Source of the DNA: Microcebus murinus
Taxonomy: Eukaryota > Chordata > Mammalia > Primates > Cheirogaleidae
DNA: 64,000 nt
NCBI RefSeq assembly: GCF_040939455.1
Contig: NC_134115.1
Span: 25,880,727 to 25,944,726 of the forward strand
Reading direction: 5' to 3'
The translations under genes and the position numbers were made by a program. Positions 1 to 12,625 of this stretch are shown here, piece after piece. The notes beneath the pieces are model-generated. The model did no database searches, was not told the origin of the DNA, and worked only from the letters and a program-made list of their open reading frames with translations. How positions within the stretch are numbered: the stretch's first letter is position 1; each line of letters begins with the position of its first letter.

Positions 1-120
1 CAGCAGGATTGCTTGAGCCCAGGAGTTTGAGGTTGCTGTGAGCTAGGCTGACGCCATGGCACTCACTCTAGCCTGGGCAACAAGGGAGACTCTGTCTCAA
101 AAAAAAAACAAAAAAAAAAA
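1..120 (+). repeat. Alu SINE, right arm only (cut by window edge)
   Basis: Right monomer of an Alu ending in an A-rich tail at about 102-120. The right arm has the 'gctaggctgacgccatgg' form also present at 58.6 kb, which points to a lemur-type Alu. The left part lies outside the window. Confidence 0.9.
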
Positions 121-845
121 CTGGAAGACAAATCATAAAAAAGAATAGATTAATTACATTAAAATAAAAAAATTTCTATTTAGGAAAAGATGTTTCAAAG
201 AAAACTAAAGAAATGTTGAAGAAGATAATTGTAACTTTTACAGCACTTTATAGGATTAGTATCAAAAATAAAGAACCTCTAATCAGCAATATGAAAAGGT
301 CAAACACACCTACAGAAAAAAAAATGGCAAAAGATTTGAATGAACACTGTATACATTAAGACATAAAATGACCTGTAACCCAATAAAAAAAATGAGCAAA
401 AACAAGAACACTAATTTCATAGAAGATGGAAACATATAGGCAATAAACATATGAAGAAAGGTCCAATCTCTTATAAGGCAATGGAAATCAAGATCACTAC
501 AGGTTTGGGTATCAATTTCCACCTATTTTTTATGGCAAAATTAGTAAGTCTGACAATACCAAATGTTGGAAAATGAGGGTAAATAGGATCTCTTATATAT
601 GACTGATAGGAGTACAAATTAGTTCAGCTACTTTGGAAAACAATCCAGCAATGTCCTATAAAGTGGAACTTTTGCTAAACAATGACTCAGCAAATTTAAT
701 ACTAAGAATATACACAAGAAACTCTTGCACATATTCATGAGGAAGTAAGTTGTATTCATGTTAGCAGCACTGTTTATAATAGGATAACAATAACCAAAAC
801 ATTACAAAAAAATCATAAATATATAAATTATGGAATAGTCACAAG
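121..845 (+). repeat. Old LINE-1 3' region, heavily diverged
   Basis: The stretch follows the order of a LINE-1 ORF2 C-terminus and 3' UTR on the plus strand: a 'ggcaaaagatttgaatgaa' motif near 327, then sequence like 'cctataaagtggaa' and 'gcagcactgtttataatagg' near 765. All frames are broken. Subfamily not assigned; an L1M-age element is likely. Confidence 0.6.
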
Positions 846-1545
846 TATAAAATTGCTTTGTGCTTCATCTTCAGGACCATGCTAGTAAAGCCATGTTTCA
901 TCTCTGTTTACAATTCTTTGAAGAAATGCTTCAGGAGCTTGAGCCCACTTATATAGAATTTCTGTTGAAAGCTCTGCTCTTGTCTGCAGCTGATCTGGGC
1001 TCAATGGTTTTGGCATTCGTAGAGTGGAAAGTTTGCTCAACTTTAATTTTTCAGTCATAATTGTGTAAGCTAAACTAATTGAGATGTCTGTGGTGTTAGC
1101 TATTGTTTCTGCTGTTAATTATCAGCCATAGGATGAATTTTTTTCTCACAAATTGATGTGGATGGTCTGCTGCTGTGGGCTTCATCTTCAAACTTATCAA
1201 ACTTATCTCATCCCTTCTTAAAATGAGTTATTCATTTGTAAACTGCTGATTTCTTTGGGGCATTGTCCCCATAAACTTTTGCAAAGCATCAATGATTTCA
1301 CCATTCTTCTACCCAAGCATCACCATAAATTTGATATTTGTTCTTGCTTCAATTTTAGCAGAATTCATGTTGCTCTGATAGGGGCTTCTTTCAAACTGAT
1401 GCCTTGTCCTTCTTAGTGCCTCAAACTGGATCCTGTTCAAATATGTAATAACAAGTTAGTGCAAGTTTATTTTGATGCAAAACATTTTGAAAAATTCCAA
1501 AATCCATGCATAGTTAATTCATAATACACATTTCCCATGAACTTT
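846..1545 (-). pseudogene. Mariner-family transposase relic
   Basis: Read on the minus strand, an ATG at 1368-1366 opens a transposase-like frame with a helix-turn-helix region, followed by a recognisable mariner 'RDETWL' motif containing the first catalytic Asp (codon at 902-900). The frame then meets a stop and the match ends near 846, so the second and third catalytic Asp are missing. Sequence beyond the start (1370-1545) ends in 'aaaaagttcatggga' and fits the 5' flank or terminal repeat. The relic lies between two LINE-1 pieces. Hsmar2-like by memory; the family name is not certain. Confidence 0.65.
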
Positions 1546-1560
1546 TTGATTAATGCAAAT

Positions 1561-3290
<1,730 letters not shown>

Positions 3291-3371
3291 GATAAATGAC
3301 AATGAGTTATAAAATAAAGATCAAGATTAATTTATTTTTGTATATTTGATATCCAAAAGTTGGGAAAATTA

Positions 3372-3475
3372 AAAGGATAAAGAAAAAAAGGAATGGGAGG
3401 AGGGAGGGAGGAAAATATGGAAGGAAAGGGAAATAGAGAAGGAAGGAGGAAGAAAGAGAAAGGAAGAAAAAATCA
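3372..3475 (+). repeat. GA-rich low-complexity tract
   Basis: Almost pure purine on the plus strand with repeated 'ggagg' and 'ggaag' units. No coding content; the 68-codon minus-strand frame across it is a composition artefact. Confidence 0.85.
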
Positions 3476-3479
3476 CCTT

Positions 3480-3835
3480 TGAAAATTAGAAACAATCTAA
3501 ATACATACAACATGGATATATCTCATATTCTTTATGGTAAGTGAAAGAAACCTGTCTCAAAAGGCTATAAACAGTGTAATTCTACTTATATGAGATTCTG
3601 GAAAAGGCAAAACTATAGAGACAGAAGATATATCTGTGATTTCCAGGAGCAAGAGGAATTAACTACAAAAAGGCTTGAGAGAATTGGGATGGGTATAGGG
3701 TTAGATAAAATAACTATTCTATATCTTGCCTGTGGTGGTTGTTACACTAATGTAGGTGTTCGTCAAAACTCATAGAACTGTACTTTAAAAGAGGAATTTA
3801 TTGCATGAGAATTATATCTCAATAAACCTTACCTC
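3480..3835 (+). repeat. Old LINE-1 3' end
   Basis: A second plus-strand LINE-1-like 3' terminus: 'gtgtaattctacttatatga' near 3577, a region like 'ttccaggagcaagaggaatt', and 'aattatatctcaataaacc' near 3810. It follows directly on the previous LINE-1, so these are two separate insertions or one rearranged one. Confidence 0.55.
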
Positions 3836-4281
3836 AAAGAAAAATTAGAAAACTGAGATTTCTTGGATATCTTTGGGCTGCAGTTATTTTTCTCTGGCTA
3901 TATTGTCTTTTAAAAAATTGAATTAATGGATAACAGAAAAAGTTAGAAAATTTCATGTACTTTTTGCATTTCTAACTTTTCTTTAGAAAGATTTGACACC
4001 ACTGTACCCTATTCTTCCATGGCAATAATCCTCTGTGACTAAGTAGGCAGTTTCTGCAGCCATGCAGTCAATCCCTACAGGATGGTTTTACTGTTTATGG
4101 CATATTGCCTGTCCAATCCCTAGAGATATTTGAGTTTAAGCCCTGCCTTCAATTCATGTCAACTAACACCTTTACTAGCATGATCTGTTCCCTAGCCATG
4201 AATAGATTTGTCTACAGGAATGGAATAGGCAAAGTGTTTGATGACAATAGCACCAGGACATAGAGAGTGCTGGGGGCCTAT
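3836..4281. other. Unassigned sequence
   Basis: About 450 bp with no recognisable repeat, exon or RNA. Moderate GC, no long open frame. Confidence 0.5.
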
Positions 4282-4286
4282 ACTAT

Positions 4287-4484
4287 TGATATAGTTTGGA
4301 TATTTGGCCCTCCCAAATCTCAGGTTGAAATTTGATCCTCAGAGTTAGATGTAGGGGTCAGATGGGAGGTATTTGAGTCATGGGGGTGGGTTCCTCATGA
4401 ATGGCTTTGTACCCTTCCTGCAATACTGAGTGAATTCTCACTTTATTAGTTCATGCAGGAGCTGTTGGTTTAAAGGAGACTGGT

Positions 4485-4537
<53 letters not shown>

Positions 4538-4761
4538 TCCCAACCCCCTGCAGGCCAGCACTTTCTCTCACCATGTGACTTGCCTGTTCCCTCTTCACCT
4601 CCTGCCTTTATTGGAAGATCCCTGAAGCCCTCACCAGAAGCAAATGCTGGCTCAATACTCTTCATGCAGCCTGCAGAACAATGAGCCAAATAAACCTCTT
4701 TTTTAAATAAATTACCCAGCCTCAGGTATTCCTTTATAGCAGCACAAAACAGACTAACACA
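4287..4761 (+). mobile_element. Solo LTR of an ERVL-MaLR element (MST type)
   Basis: Starts TG and ends CA and is flanked by a perfect 5-bp duplication, actat, at 4282-4286 and 4762-4766, as expected for ERVL/MaLR integration. Body landmarks match MST LTRs: 'tgatatagtttgga' at the start, 'gagtcatggggg' near 4375, 'aataaacctctttttt' (polyadenylation signal) near 4690 and 'gactaacaca' at the end. No internal sequence remains, so it is a solo LTR left by recombination. A TC microsatellite has expanded inside it. Non-coding. Confidence 0.85.
4492..4535 (+). repeat. (TC)n microsatellite inside the MST LTR
   Basis: About 21 near-perfect TC units, grown from the pyrimidine-rich middle of the LTR. 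Likely length-variable. It creates two artefactual reading frames of Ser-Leu and Arg-Glu repeats on opposite strands. Confidence 0.95.
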
Positions 4762-4915
4762 ACTATGTAGTCACTACACCAATCTTAAGAACCTGGAACA
4801 GAGGATTTGTAGGTTGAGGCTAATATATAGACAATTACAGCTGAGTGATCTTAAGGAGACAAGAATATAGCCACATTTTGCGTGTTATTTATTTCATCTA
4901 TCTCATGGAGGTCTG

Positions 4916-5035
4916 AATCACCAACATCTAAGAGTAGGGACCACGTTGTAAGCGTATTTTTATTTCCAATAATGAGCATAGTACCCACACATCATAAACA
5001 GTCCATAATTATTGGCTGGAAAGAAAATGAAGAAG
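4916..5035 (+). repeat. L2 LINE 3'-end remnant (weak)
   Basis: Resembles the L2 3' end: 'agagtagggaccacgttgta' then 'atgagcatagtacccacaca' and a 'cataattattgg' ending. Highly diverged. Confidence 0.45.
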
Positions 5036-6184
5036 ACCAATGATGAAAGATCCAAGCAGGGATGACTTCATGGGCACGAGATATCTGCAGTTGTTTAGGG
5101 CTCCAGGGATAGAAGGACCACGTGCTTGATTAAATGTTCCACTGTTACTGTCTTGAAACTCTTTTAACAATTTGTGAACCAGGGGCCCTACATTTTTAAT
5201 TTGCATGAAGTCTCACAAATTATGTAGCCAGTACTAAATCCAGGATCTTGTAGAGCCATCATTGAGCTTCTCTAATGGAGGACAGTGAAAAGGACTGTTT
5301 TTGACATCTTGTATACATTTGTCATAATGACACGATACACAGCCAAAGCATAATTTCAAGTCATAGTACTCAACTGGGGTGTCTTGACAAACCACAGCAG
5401 CAACAGATACACCAGCTTGGAGGGTGGCAATCAAAGTCCATGCTATTTTTGAGTTGATGGATTAGACAGCCACTGAAGAGAGAGAGAGAAAAAAAGCAAG
5501 AATCGAAAATAGTGCCTACAAGCTCAAAATAAATCACAAGTAGCTGGCATGAAAAAGACTGCCACAAAAGTGTCATTGGTTTTAGGCTCTGAGGCTATAT
5601 CTACAAACGTAATCATAACTACCACAGTTCCAGCCTGTCTTGTCTGCCACATGAAAAGATGGACATGTCTGAGAAATTTCTTTACATTTCATCCATAATC
5701 AAATCCCAACTAAAAACTACTTTGAGAGGCAAAGTAAAGAGAGATAAGAGACTTGTAGTTTCATTTCCTTAAATGTTGCCTAATTTTTCATCTCCACAAT
5801 GTAAGAGAAGATAGGCATTGGAATAACTAACCCAATTTCAAGGGCTCCTCTCCATGTTTGGAAACTATTGTCATTCGGGCTACTCACTCTTTCCTGAAGT
5901 TTAGATGGTCATGCTTAAGTCAAGAGATAAGTGAGGACTTCACTGGGGACTTCCCATCACAGTTACTGATATGAGAAGTTGGTGATCAGACAATTCATGC
6001 TCCAAATCATGATACTTTTGAGTGCTAAAATGTTAAGTTGGAAAAAACTGGAACAATAGACATTAAACAGGATTCTCCCAGGCTAGCAATGACCTATGGT
6101 CACCCTAACTATAGCATTATCACACCATAATGCCAGCATCCCATTAACAATATACACTCTCAATAAAGATGAAAATCACAAAGA
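5036..6184. other. Unassigned sequence
   Basis: About 1.1 kb without a recognisable repeat, exon or RNA. Several short frames (60-70 codons) on the minus strand at 5.0-5.6 kb have no recognisable protein content or splice context that I can support. Confidence 0.5.
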
Positions 6185-6325
6185 GCCATATATGTATCTA
6201 GTGTTTTTTCTGTGCTGGGAACTATGTTAAGCACTTAAATTTTTTTTTCAATTTTATATTGACAACATCAGAAATATTGGTAGCATAATCCTTTTGAAAA
6301 TTGGACAATGAAATTGGTTCTTTGA
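6185..6325 (+). repeat. MIR SINE remnant (weak)
   Basis: MIR-like order: 'ctgtgctgggaactatgttaag' near 6210 followed by a diverged 'cattttacaga'-type region and 'ggacaatgaaattgg'. Partial. Confidence 0.45.
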
Positions 6326-7349
6326 TCTATTTAAAATTATCTTGATGCAAATTGGGATTAATTTTGATTGTTGGAGTCAGGGGATATATAGTGGCTAAAG
6401 AATTAAAAGAGATAAACAATGAAAAACACTAAGATCACTTTAAAATGTAGATAATATAAAATTAAATTACATTTGAAGGCAACTTGAATATGACACGTAA
6501 TTTTAAAATAAATACAGTCCTTCTTATTTAATTAAGAAAAGGGTAATTTTCATGTCAGAGTTTGATGGTAGAGTTCCTTTAATTTATTCCTCTTTGTATT
6601 AGGTAAGAATGCTTATTGTAATAATAAATGACAGAGTCATAAAACAAATTTCAAGTGTTATTTCACATAAGTGATTCTGCCAACATATGTGAAGACCATT
6701 GATGAAATATATAAATTACCTCAGGGCTTTATACATATATACAAAAACAACTTCTGCTAGAAAATCTTTAGGAAGGTGTCAAATAGTTTATATATAATAT
6801 GTGTGTATATATTTATATATATTTGTCTTTTAAAGATAGACATAGAGTTATGCTTTGCTATCTTTAATAAAAAACATGTAAAGTTTATTTTTCTTTTCCA
6901 AAGGATTCTTCTAAGAAATAATTAGTTTTCTAAAAATCTGCGAACATCTTGCCGTTCTTAAAAACAGTTGCTATAAAAATTCAAGGGATTAGAAGTAGAG
7001 TGCCAAATGTCTTATATTTATTAGTTATATGGACCATGTTTAAAATTATGAAGTCTACTTTCTTAAAACCTATGGTTAGCATTTGCTAAAATATCTTTGC
7101 ACATACTATGGAAATTCATATCACACAAATTGCAAATAAACTCCACAAAATATTAGAATAAATTACAGTGCATTAAAATATCACCAGCAGCTATTCCCAG
7201 TAATGAAATTCTTTACACATCTATACAACTTTATGTATTTTCTGATTATAAAAATAAATCCATACTTATGGTAAGAAAAGTAACAATGAAGAAAATTATA
7301 AAAACGATAGTAAAAATTCCATGCATGGTGAATTTATAAATTACTCCTT
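6326..7349. other. AT-rich unassigned sequence
   Basis: About 1 kb, very AT-rich, with TA-rich runs near 6790-6825. No repeat family or coding signal recognised. Confidence 0.5.
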
Positions 7350-7358
7350 TACTTCTTT

Positions 7359-7724
7359 TGTTTTTTTATTTTAGTGTATTATGGGGGTACAAGTGTTAAG
7401 GTTACATATATTGCCCATGCCCCCCTGCCCCCTCGAGTAAGAGCTTCGAACGTGTCCATCCCCCAAACATTGCACATCTTATTCATTTGGTTGTATATAC
7501 CCATCCCCTCCTCCCCCCTCCTTCCCTCCTGACACCCGGTAAATGTTATTCCTATATGTCCACTTAGGTGTTGATCTGTTAATACCAATTTGCTGGTGAG
7601 TACATGTGGTGCTGGTTTTTCCATTCTTGAGATACTTCACTTAGTAGAGTGGGTTCCAGCTCTATCCAGGAATATACAAGAGGTGCTATATCACCATTGT
7701 TTCTTAAAGCTGAGTAGTACTCCA
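7359..7724 (-). mobile_element. Young LINE-1, 3' end only (5'-truncated)
   Basis: Minus-strand copy of the 3' UTR of the same LINE-1 subfamily seen at 14.1 kb and 55.6 kb: 'ttattttagtgtattatggggg' (reverse of the tail) and 'gagtagtactccat' at the far end. A 9-bp candidate duplication, tacttcttt, lies at 7350-7358 and 7725-7733. About 366 bp survive. Typical target-primed insertion with early 5' truncation. Confidence 0.88.
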
Positions 7725-7862
7725 TACTTCTTTATGCTTTTCAGTAATTTAATATTTACAGCAGCAAATAAGTATCAATTTTCCAATCAAAATTAAAAAT
7801 TATTCTGAAAGTAAAATGAGATACTACTAATTTATAGGGAATGAGAATAAATGAAGAGATAT

Positions 7863-8120
7863 GGCATAAACCCAACACTTTGGAAAGATTTCTTGAGGCC
7901 AGGAGTCTGGGACCAGCTTAAGCAAGTGAAAACCACCTCTACAAAAAATTTTGTTTTAAATTAGCCAAGCATGGTGTTACATGCCTGTAGTCCCAGATAC
8001 TCAGGAGACTAAGGCTCACCTGAGCCCAGGAGTTCAAGGTTACAGTGAGCTATAATCATGTCATTGACTCCAGCCTGGGCAACAGAGCAAAACCCCATCT
8101 TTAAAAAAAAAAAAAAAAAA
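7863..8120 (+). repeat. Alu SINE, old and diverged
   Basis: Both arms are recognisable ('cttgaggccaggagtct', 'ttagccaagcatggtg', 'tgagctataatcatg', 'ccagcctgggcaacagag') with deletions in the left arm and an 18-base A tail. AluJ-like age. Confidence 0.85.
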
Positions 8121-8285
8121 TTAAAAATAGAAAAATGGCAGCTTGTTTTCTATTGACTAGTCTTAGAAAAATTGGGTTTTAGTCCTAAATCTGACATGTG
8201 GTAGCCTTGTGGCCTTTGCCAATTGTCACTAGCCCTCTCTGTAAGATATGGCTGAGGGAGGCTTTCTGTCAATTTCTTCTCTCTG

Positions 8286-8850
8286 CTCATTTCTTTCTTG
8301 CTGCTCATTCATTCAACCAGCACTCTAGAGAAGCCATGTATGGCAGGCCCTGTCCAAGCAGGCAACGGACAGCATGATCTGCAGTCCAGCTCCTTTGTGC
8401 AGAATGGGCTCTGGAAGGGGTGCAGTCCAAGTGGACTCTTGGGTGGCCTGGACCAGAATGACGGCAGTGAGCATTGTGAGAGGTGGATGAGTTGGAGACA
8501 CATTTGGAATCCGAATAGTTGAGATTAGCCAATGAATCAGAAGAGGAGTTGGAGGAGACAGCCAAGAGAATTCGAAAGTAACTCCCTGGCTTCTAGGTTT
8601 CAGTTACTGAAGGCAGACATTACAGTGTTTGGGCAGCAACAGATGATTAACATATAAAGAAATAGATAAGATCCTTTTAAATGGAAAATAAAGCAGAGTA
8701 ATAGGACAGAGAGGGATTGGGACAGTATGGGCAGCAGATGGGGGAGGAGAGAGGGTATGTTGATAACAGGAGACTAGGAAAGGACCATCTAAGTTGTGTT
8801 TGAACTGAAACCTAAAAGAAGCCTCTAGAATGAGGGAAAGTGGGTGGTGA
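8286..8850 (+). repeat. L2 LINE remnant
   Basis: Begins with 'gctcattcattcaaccagca', later 'aataaagcagagtaataggaca' near 8690 and 'gtgtttgaactgaaacctaaa' near 8800, the order found in L2 near its 3' end. The middle (8360-8640) is poorly matched and may be other sequence. Confidence 0.5.
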
Positions 8851-9949
8851 GGGAAGAAGGCGCGATCACCATCTACACATCTTCAGGAGAACACTGTGAA
8901 AATTACAGCAATTCAAAAATTGCCCTCAGTCTCCACTTTAAAATTTACTAAGCAGCCGCTTCTGTGACAAACTATATGTTATTTTTCTAAAAAACCCAAC
9001 AATGCAATCAGTGATTCCTTCCTATTAGAATACTAATTCCGTTGCTACTTTTCCAGTCCTGAAGAAATCTGAATCAACCACATCCAAGAATGTGGCTCAC
9101 ACAACTTAGAATAAGTGAGAGATCTTGCCATTGACTCTCTAGGATTCCTTAGTAAAATAATATTTGTCAACTTACTTTCAGGCAAACTGTCAAGACACAT
9201 GTCTGATTTACTTCACCAGATGCTGGGTAGGAAACAGACTCTATTTTCTACAGCGGATGTCCATGAGGCTTTCTTCTAGGTCTTTGGGAAATAAATCGTC
9301 AATATGATAATAATTTAGTCTTCTATGCTGACAGTGGAAGGATAACTAAGAGTTGAATGGTTATGACTAACTATGCAGAAATTAACTTAAAAAATTGAAC
9401 AGCTCAGAGGAATACAGTGTTCTGTTGTACCTGTGAAACTGTTAGAAGCTCTTTCTTGCATCCAAAGAACACTGGTGAGCTTGTGGAGCCCACTTACTTA
9501 GGTAGAAAATGCACAAGAAGGTCACATTTGATGTCAGACTAGCCGTAGGGCACTGTACCCTGGGAGACATAGTTCACAAAATAAAGTGTCACACTATTTA
9601 ATAGACTCTGTGATACACAGTAATTTGTAGATTGTAATTTTTCATAGTTTCTATTTTTCCATAAAGTTAAAAATAGAAATGGCTGTGAGGGAGAATATTT
9701 CATTCCAGTTCAACAGAACTATCCTAAGAGAAATCTTGCTAATATTGTTTTTTTTTTTTTTAAAGAATTATCCATCTGCTGCCCAGTTGTAGATTTGACA
9801 ACAGGAATTTACTAGACATTGGAAAACAAAACAAAATTGAACTCTACAATGAATCTTTTCTCATTCATTAACAAAAATATGTAGTAATTTTAATTTTCAT
9901 TTGTAATTTTTATTTGTAAAAGTTAAAAAATTAAAAATTTGTATTTTTA
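8851..9949. other. Unassigned sequence
   Basis: About 1.1 kb with no repeat, exon or RNA I can support. It contains a T run at about 9749-9760. Confidence 0.5.
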
Positions 9950-10530
9950 AAGTTAAAAACATCATTAAAAGTGTGGAAATGCATAAAAGTAGAAAGAAAA
10001 AATTATCTATAGTTTTACCAACCAAACACAACTACCACCATTAACATTCTGTAGATTTCTTCCCAGTTTCTTTTTTTAGTGCATAGTTTTAATTTATAGT
10101 TTTTAATTTATAGTTTTACAGGGAGGGGAATATATATATATGTGTGTGTGTGTGCGTATATATATACATATACGCACAAAAAAGTTTTAGTACTCTACAT
10201 TTTCCAGCCAGAATTGGATTAAATGCATCTTAAATGTTACTCATAAACATATTTTTAATGATACATTAAGCTACATCAAAGCGATGTATTGTGTTTACGT
10301 AGGCTGATTCTCATGACTCACTATTAAAGAAACTCTGCAATAAATATTTATAATAACTTTCTTGTTATAGAGTTCCAAAACTAGTGCTATTGAATCAAAG
10401 GGCATAAATATTTAAAATAGTATATGTATAGCTTTACAATAATGTTGAACCAATTTATAGACCAATCAGCAAAATAAAAATACATCTTGTTCTTATCAAT
10501 ATTGTATATTTTCATCAGTTTTATTCTCTG
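9950..10530 (-). repeat. Old LINE-1 (L1M-type) 3' UTR
   Basis: On the minus strand this follows the 3' UTR order of old L1M elements. On the plus strand: 'accaccattaacattctgtag' near 10035, 'ctctgcaataaatattta' near 10333, 'gaatcaaagggcataaatatt' near 10391. The same order is seen at 25.05-25.5 kb and partly at 23.4-23.6 kb. Interrupted by a TA/TG simple repeat. Confidence 0.55.
10130..10176 (+). repeat. (TA)/(TG) compound microsatellite
   Basis: TA units, then TG units, then TA again, ending in 'acatatacgcac'. Lies inside the L1M remnant. Confidence 0.9.
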
Positions 10531-10849
10531 GTGGGGTTCATTTTTCTTTCTTCACTTTGATTACCAATAAGACCTAGTGTTACCATACATTTGTATACTA
10601 ACTACATTTCTTCTTTGGGAAAATACTATGCTTATTGCAATGTGTCTTTAAAAGATAGATACCCCAAAACAGAAGGAAAATATCTACTATATCGAGGCAA
10701 TATTGAAAGGTTATGATCATTCCAAAAAGCAGGATTTCTAATTGTACGATTCTCAAGGACTTTTATTCTTATTTCTCACTCTGCCATTCATGACCACTAT
10801 TTTCTAATTAAACCGAACAATTTGCTATTTCTCATATAAGCTATATGCT

Positions 10850-10914
10850 CTTACCCCCTTGACTTTGCACATGCTGTTCCCTTGCCTGGAATGTCCTTTA
10901 CCTTCTCCTAAACA

Positions 10915-10952
<38 letters not shown>

Positions 10953-11160
10953 GAAACTGTGGCCTTTCTCAGGCTCCAACAGTACCTTGTTATTATCTCT
11001 TTGAAAGCACCTAACATTCTGCATCATAATCTTTACTATTTTTATTAGTCTTCCCCAGTAGCGGTAGGTTCCTTGAAGGCAAAGACACCTAGTCTTTGAG
11101 CTCTAGATTCTACATGATTTGTCACAGTGACTGGAGGAAAGTAGAAACTCGATGAATGGT
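10850..11160 (+). repeat. L2 LINE 3' end with internal (CA)n
   Basis: Good L2 order: 'cacatgctgttcccttgcct', 'atgtcctttaccttctcc', 'ttccttgaaggcaaagacac', ending 'aaactcgatgaatgg'. A CA microsatellite at about 10911-10952 interrupts it. Confidence 0.75.
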
Positions 11161-11224
11161 TTTTTGACAAACACAGTTGCCTTCCTAACAGAACTGAGTG
11201 CCATTCTCAGTTATTGCCATGACT

Positions 11225-11440
11225 TTGAGGGGCAGCTTGAGTAGAAAGACTATAAGCTTCAGTGAGACTTAATTTCAGACTCCTAAGCTCTGCCACTCAC
11301 AGGCTCTATGTCCCTGGAATAATTACCTAGTATCTTTGAGTCTCTATAATATACATTATGGGATCGTTTCAAATATAAATTTGGAAATGAACATGTGTAA
11401 AGAATCTGGCATATAGTAATGGCTCAATAAATAGTAGACA
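11225..11440 (+). repeat. MIR SINE
   Basis: Clear MIR core: 'ctctgccactcacaggctct', 'gtccctggaataattacct', ending 'ggcatatagtaatggctcaa'. Plus strand, nearly full length. Confidence 0.75.
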
Positions 11441-12417
11441 TTTTTCTGGTTATTGATAGTTAATAAGACTATTTCCATGATAATAAACATTAACCAATTC
11501 AAATAATTTGATTCTTATATATTTTTCTTTGCATCATCAAGGCAAAGAGACAAGGCCAATTGTATTACACATATTTTTGCTGCCTAGACAAGGCTATTTC
11601 TTTTAAGTGAATCTAAAGAAAGAATTAGATCTAATCACAATTTAGAAAAAGAAGTTTTATATTTTCCAAAGGCAAGAGAAATAAAGCTCCCTATAAAGTA
11701 ATACATGATCTAATCATCCACTACTTAATTTTTTTGTGTTCGCACCATTAATATTATTGAATGTATTTGGGGACCTGAAATTACTATAAATGAAAGTACT
11801 ACTATCCCTGGTGGCAGAAGAAAAGAACTTTTGGAACATGCTCTACTTTCCATTTCTAAAAATATATTCACTGGGCCACACTAAAGAAGCATGTGAAATC
11901 TGCCCAGTTGAAAATCAGGTTTAAACTGGTGGCACATTCACCACAGAGTCGTGCCCTCACACATGCATGTGTGCACATACACACACCAGAAACCATCTGA
12001 AACATGGCTTCTCTATATACCACACAGCCATGATTCATATGTACATCCATGTGCCTTCCATGAGGCTAAAAGGCATTTTCCATCCATCTGCCAACCAGAT
12101 GAACCCAGGGAAGAGTCACAAAGGCTATACAAATGAGGATGACACAAGTATTTGTGCAGAATATATTTGCCAAGATCTTTCTTCCTCTACCACTACCCAA
12201 AACCCTACCACACATTGTTTTCAAGTCTCACATGCTGCAGTTTTCCCTTCCGATGACAGCTCAGACAAGGTCCCCCAGGAATTCATGGTTCATTCGGTGC
12301 AATTCTGCACCACTAAATGTAGCATGTGAAAGTCCCTAGTATATTGTTAGGTACCCAAATGTGCTCAATATGTAACTATTTCATTACTACCTTTCCAAAC
12401 CCCTCTGAACATTCACC
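11441..12417. other. Unassigned sequence
   Basis: About 1 kb with no assigned repeat. Overlapping frames at 11.87-12.34 kb (up to 120 codons) show no recognisable domain. A weak L2/MIR-like phrase lies near 12330-12380. Confidence 0.45.
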
Positions 12418-12425
12418 AGATATGG

Positions 12426-12617
12426 CAGGCATCCTCAAACTACAGCCCGCAGGCCACATGCTGCCTGCCTAGGACAGTTATCTGGCCCTCCAGGTGTTTT
12501 TGCCGCAGCTGCTTGTCCTGCTTAGCAGCAGACTTATCCCAGGCCCATAGTGTGCACTCTCCAATGGTCTGAGGGACAGTGAACTGGCCCCCTGTTTAAA
12601 AAGTTTGAGGACTGCTG
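12426..12617. mobile_element. Non-autonomous hAT-type element (192 bp)
   Basis: Terminal inverted repeats caggcatcctcaaact and (reverse complement of the right end) cagcagtcctcaaact match at 13 of 16 bases. Flanking 8-mers agatatgg (12418-12425) and ctctatgg (12618-12625) share their last five bases with TA in the middle, consistent with an hAT 8-bp duplication. Non-coding body with phrases such as 'ggccacatgctgcctgcc'. Probably mobilised by a full-length hAT elsewhere. Confidence 0.75.
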
Positions 12618-12625
12618 CTCTATGG

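Noticed and set aside
4430..4689. Overlapping 83-84 codon frames on both strands
   Set aside because: Produced by the TC microsatellite inside a non-coding LTR.
10911..10952. Regular short repeats resembling an array
   Set aside because: A simple CA microsatellite, not CRISPR; no spacers, and the window is primate.
11967..12329. 120-codon plus-strand frame
   Set aside because: Overlapped by other frames of similar length, no domain, no splice or start context that supports a gene.
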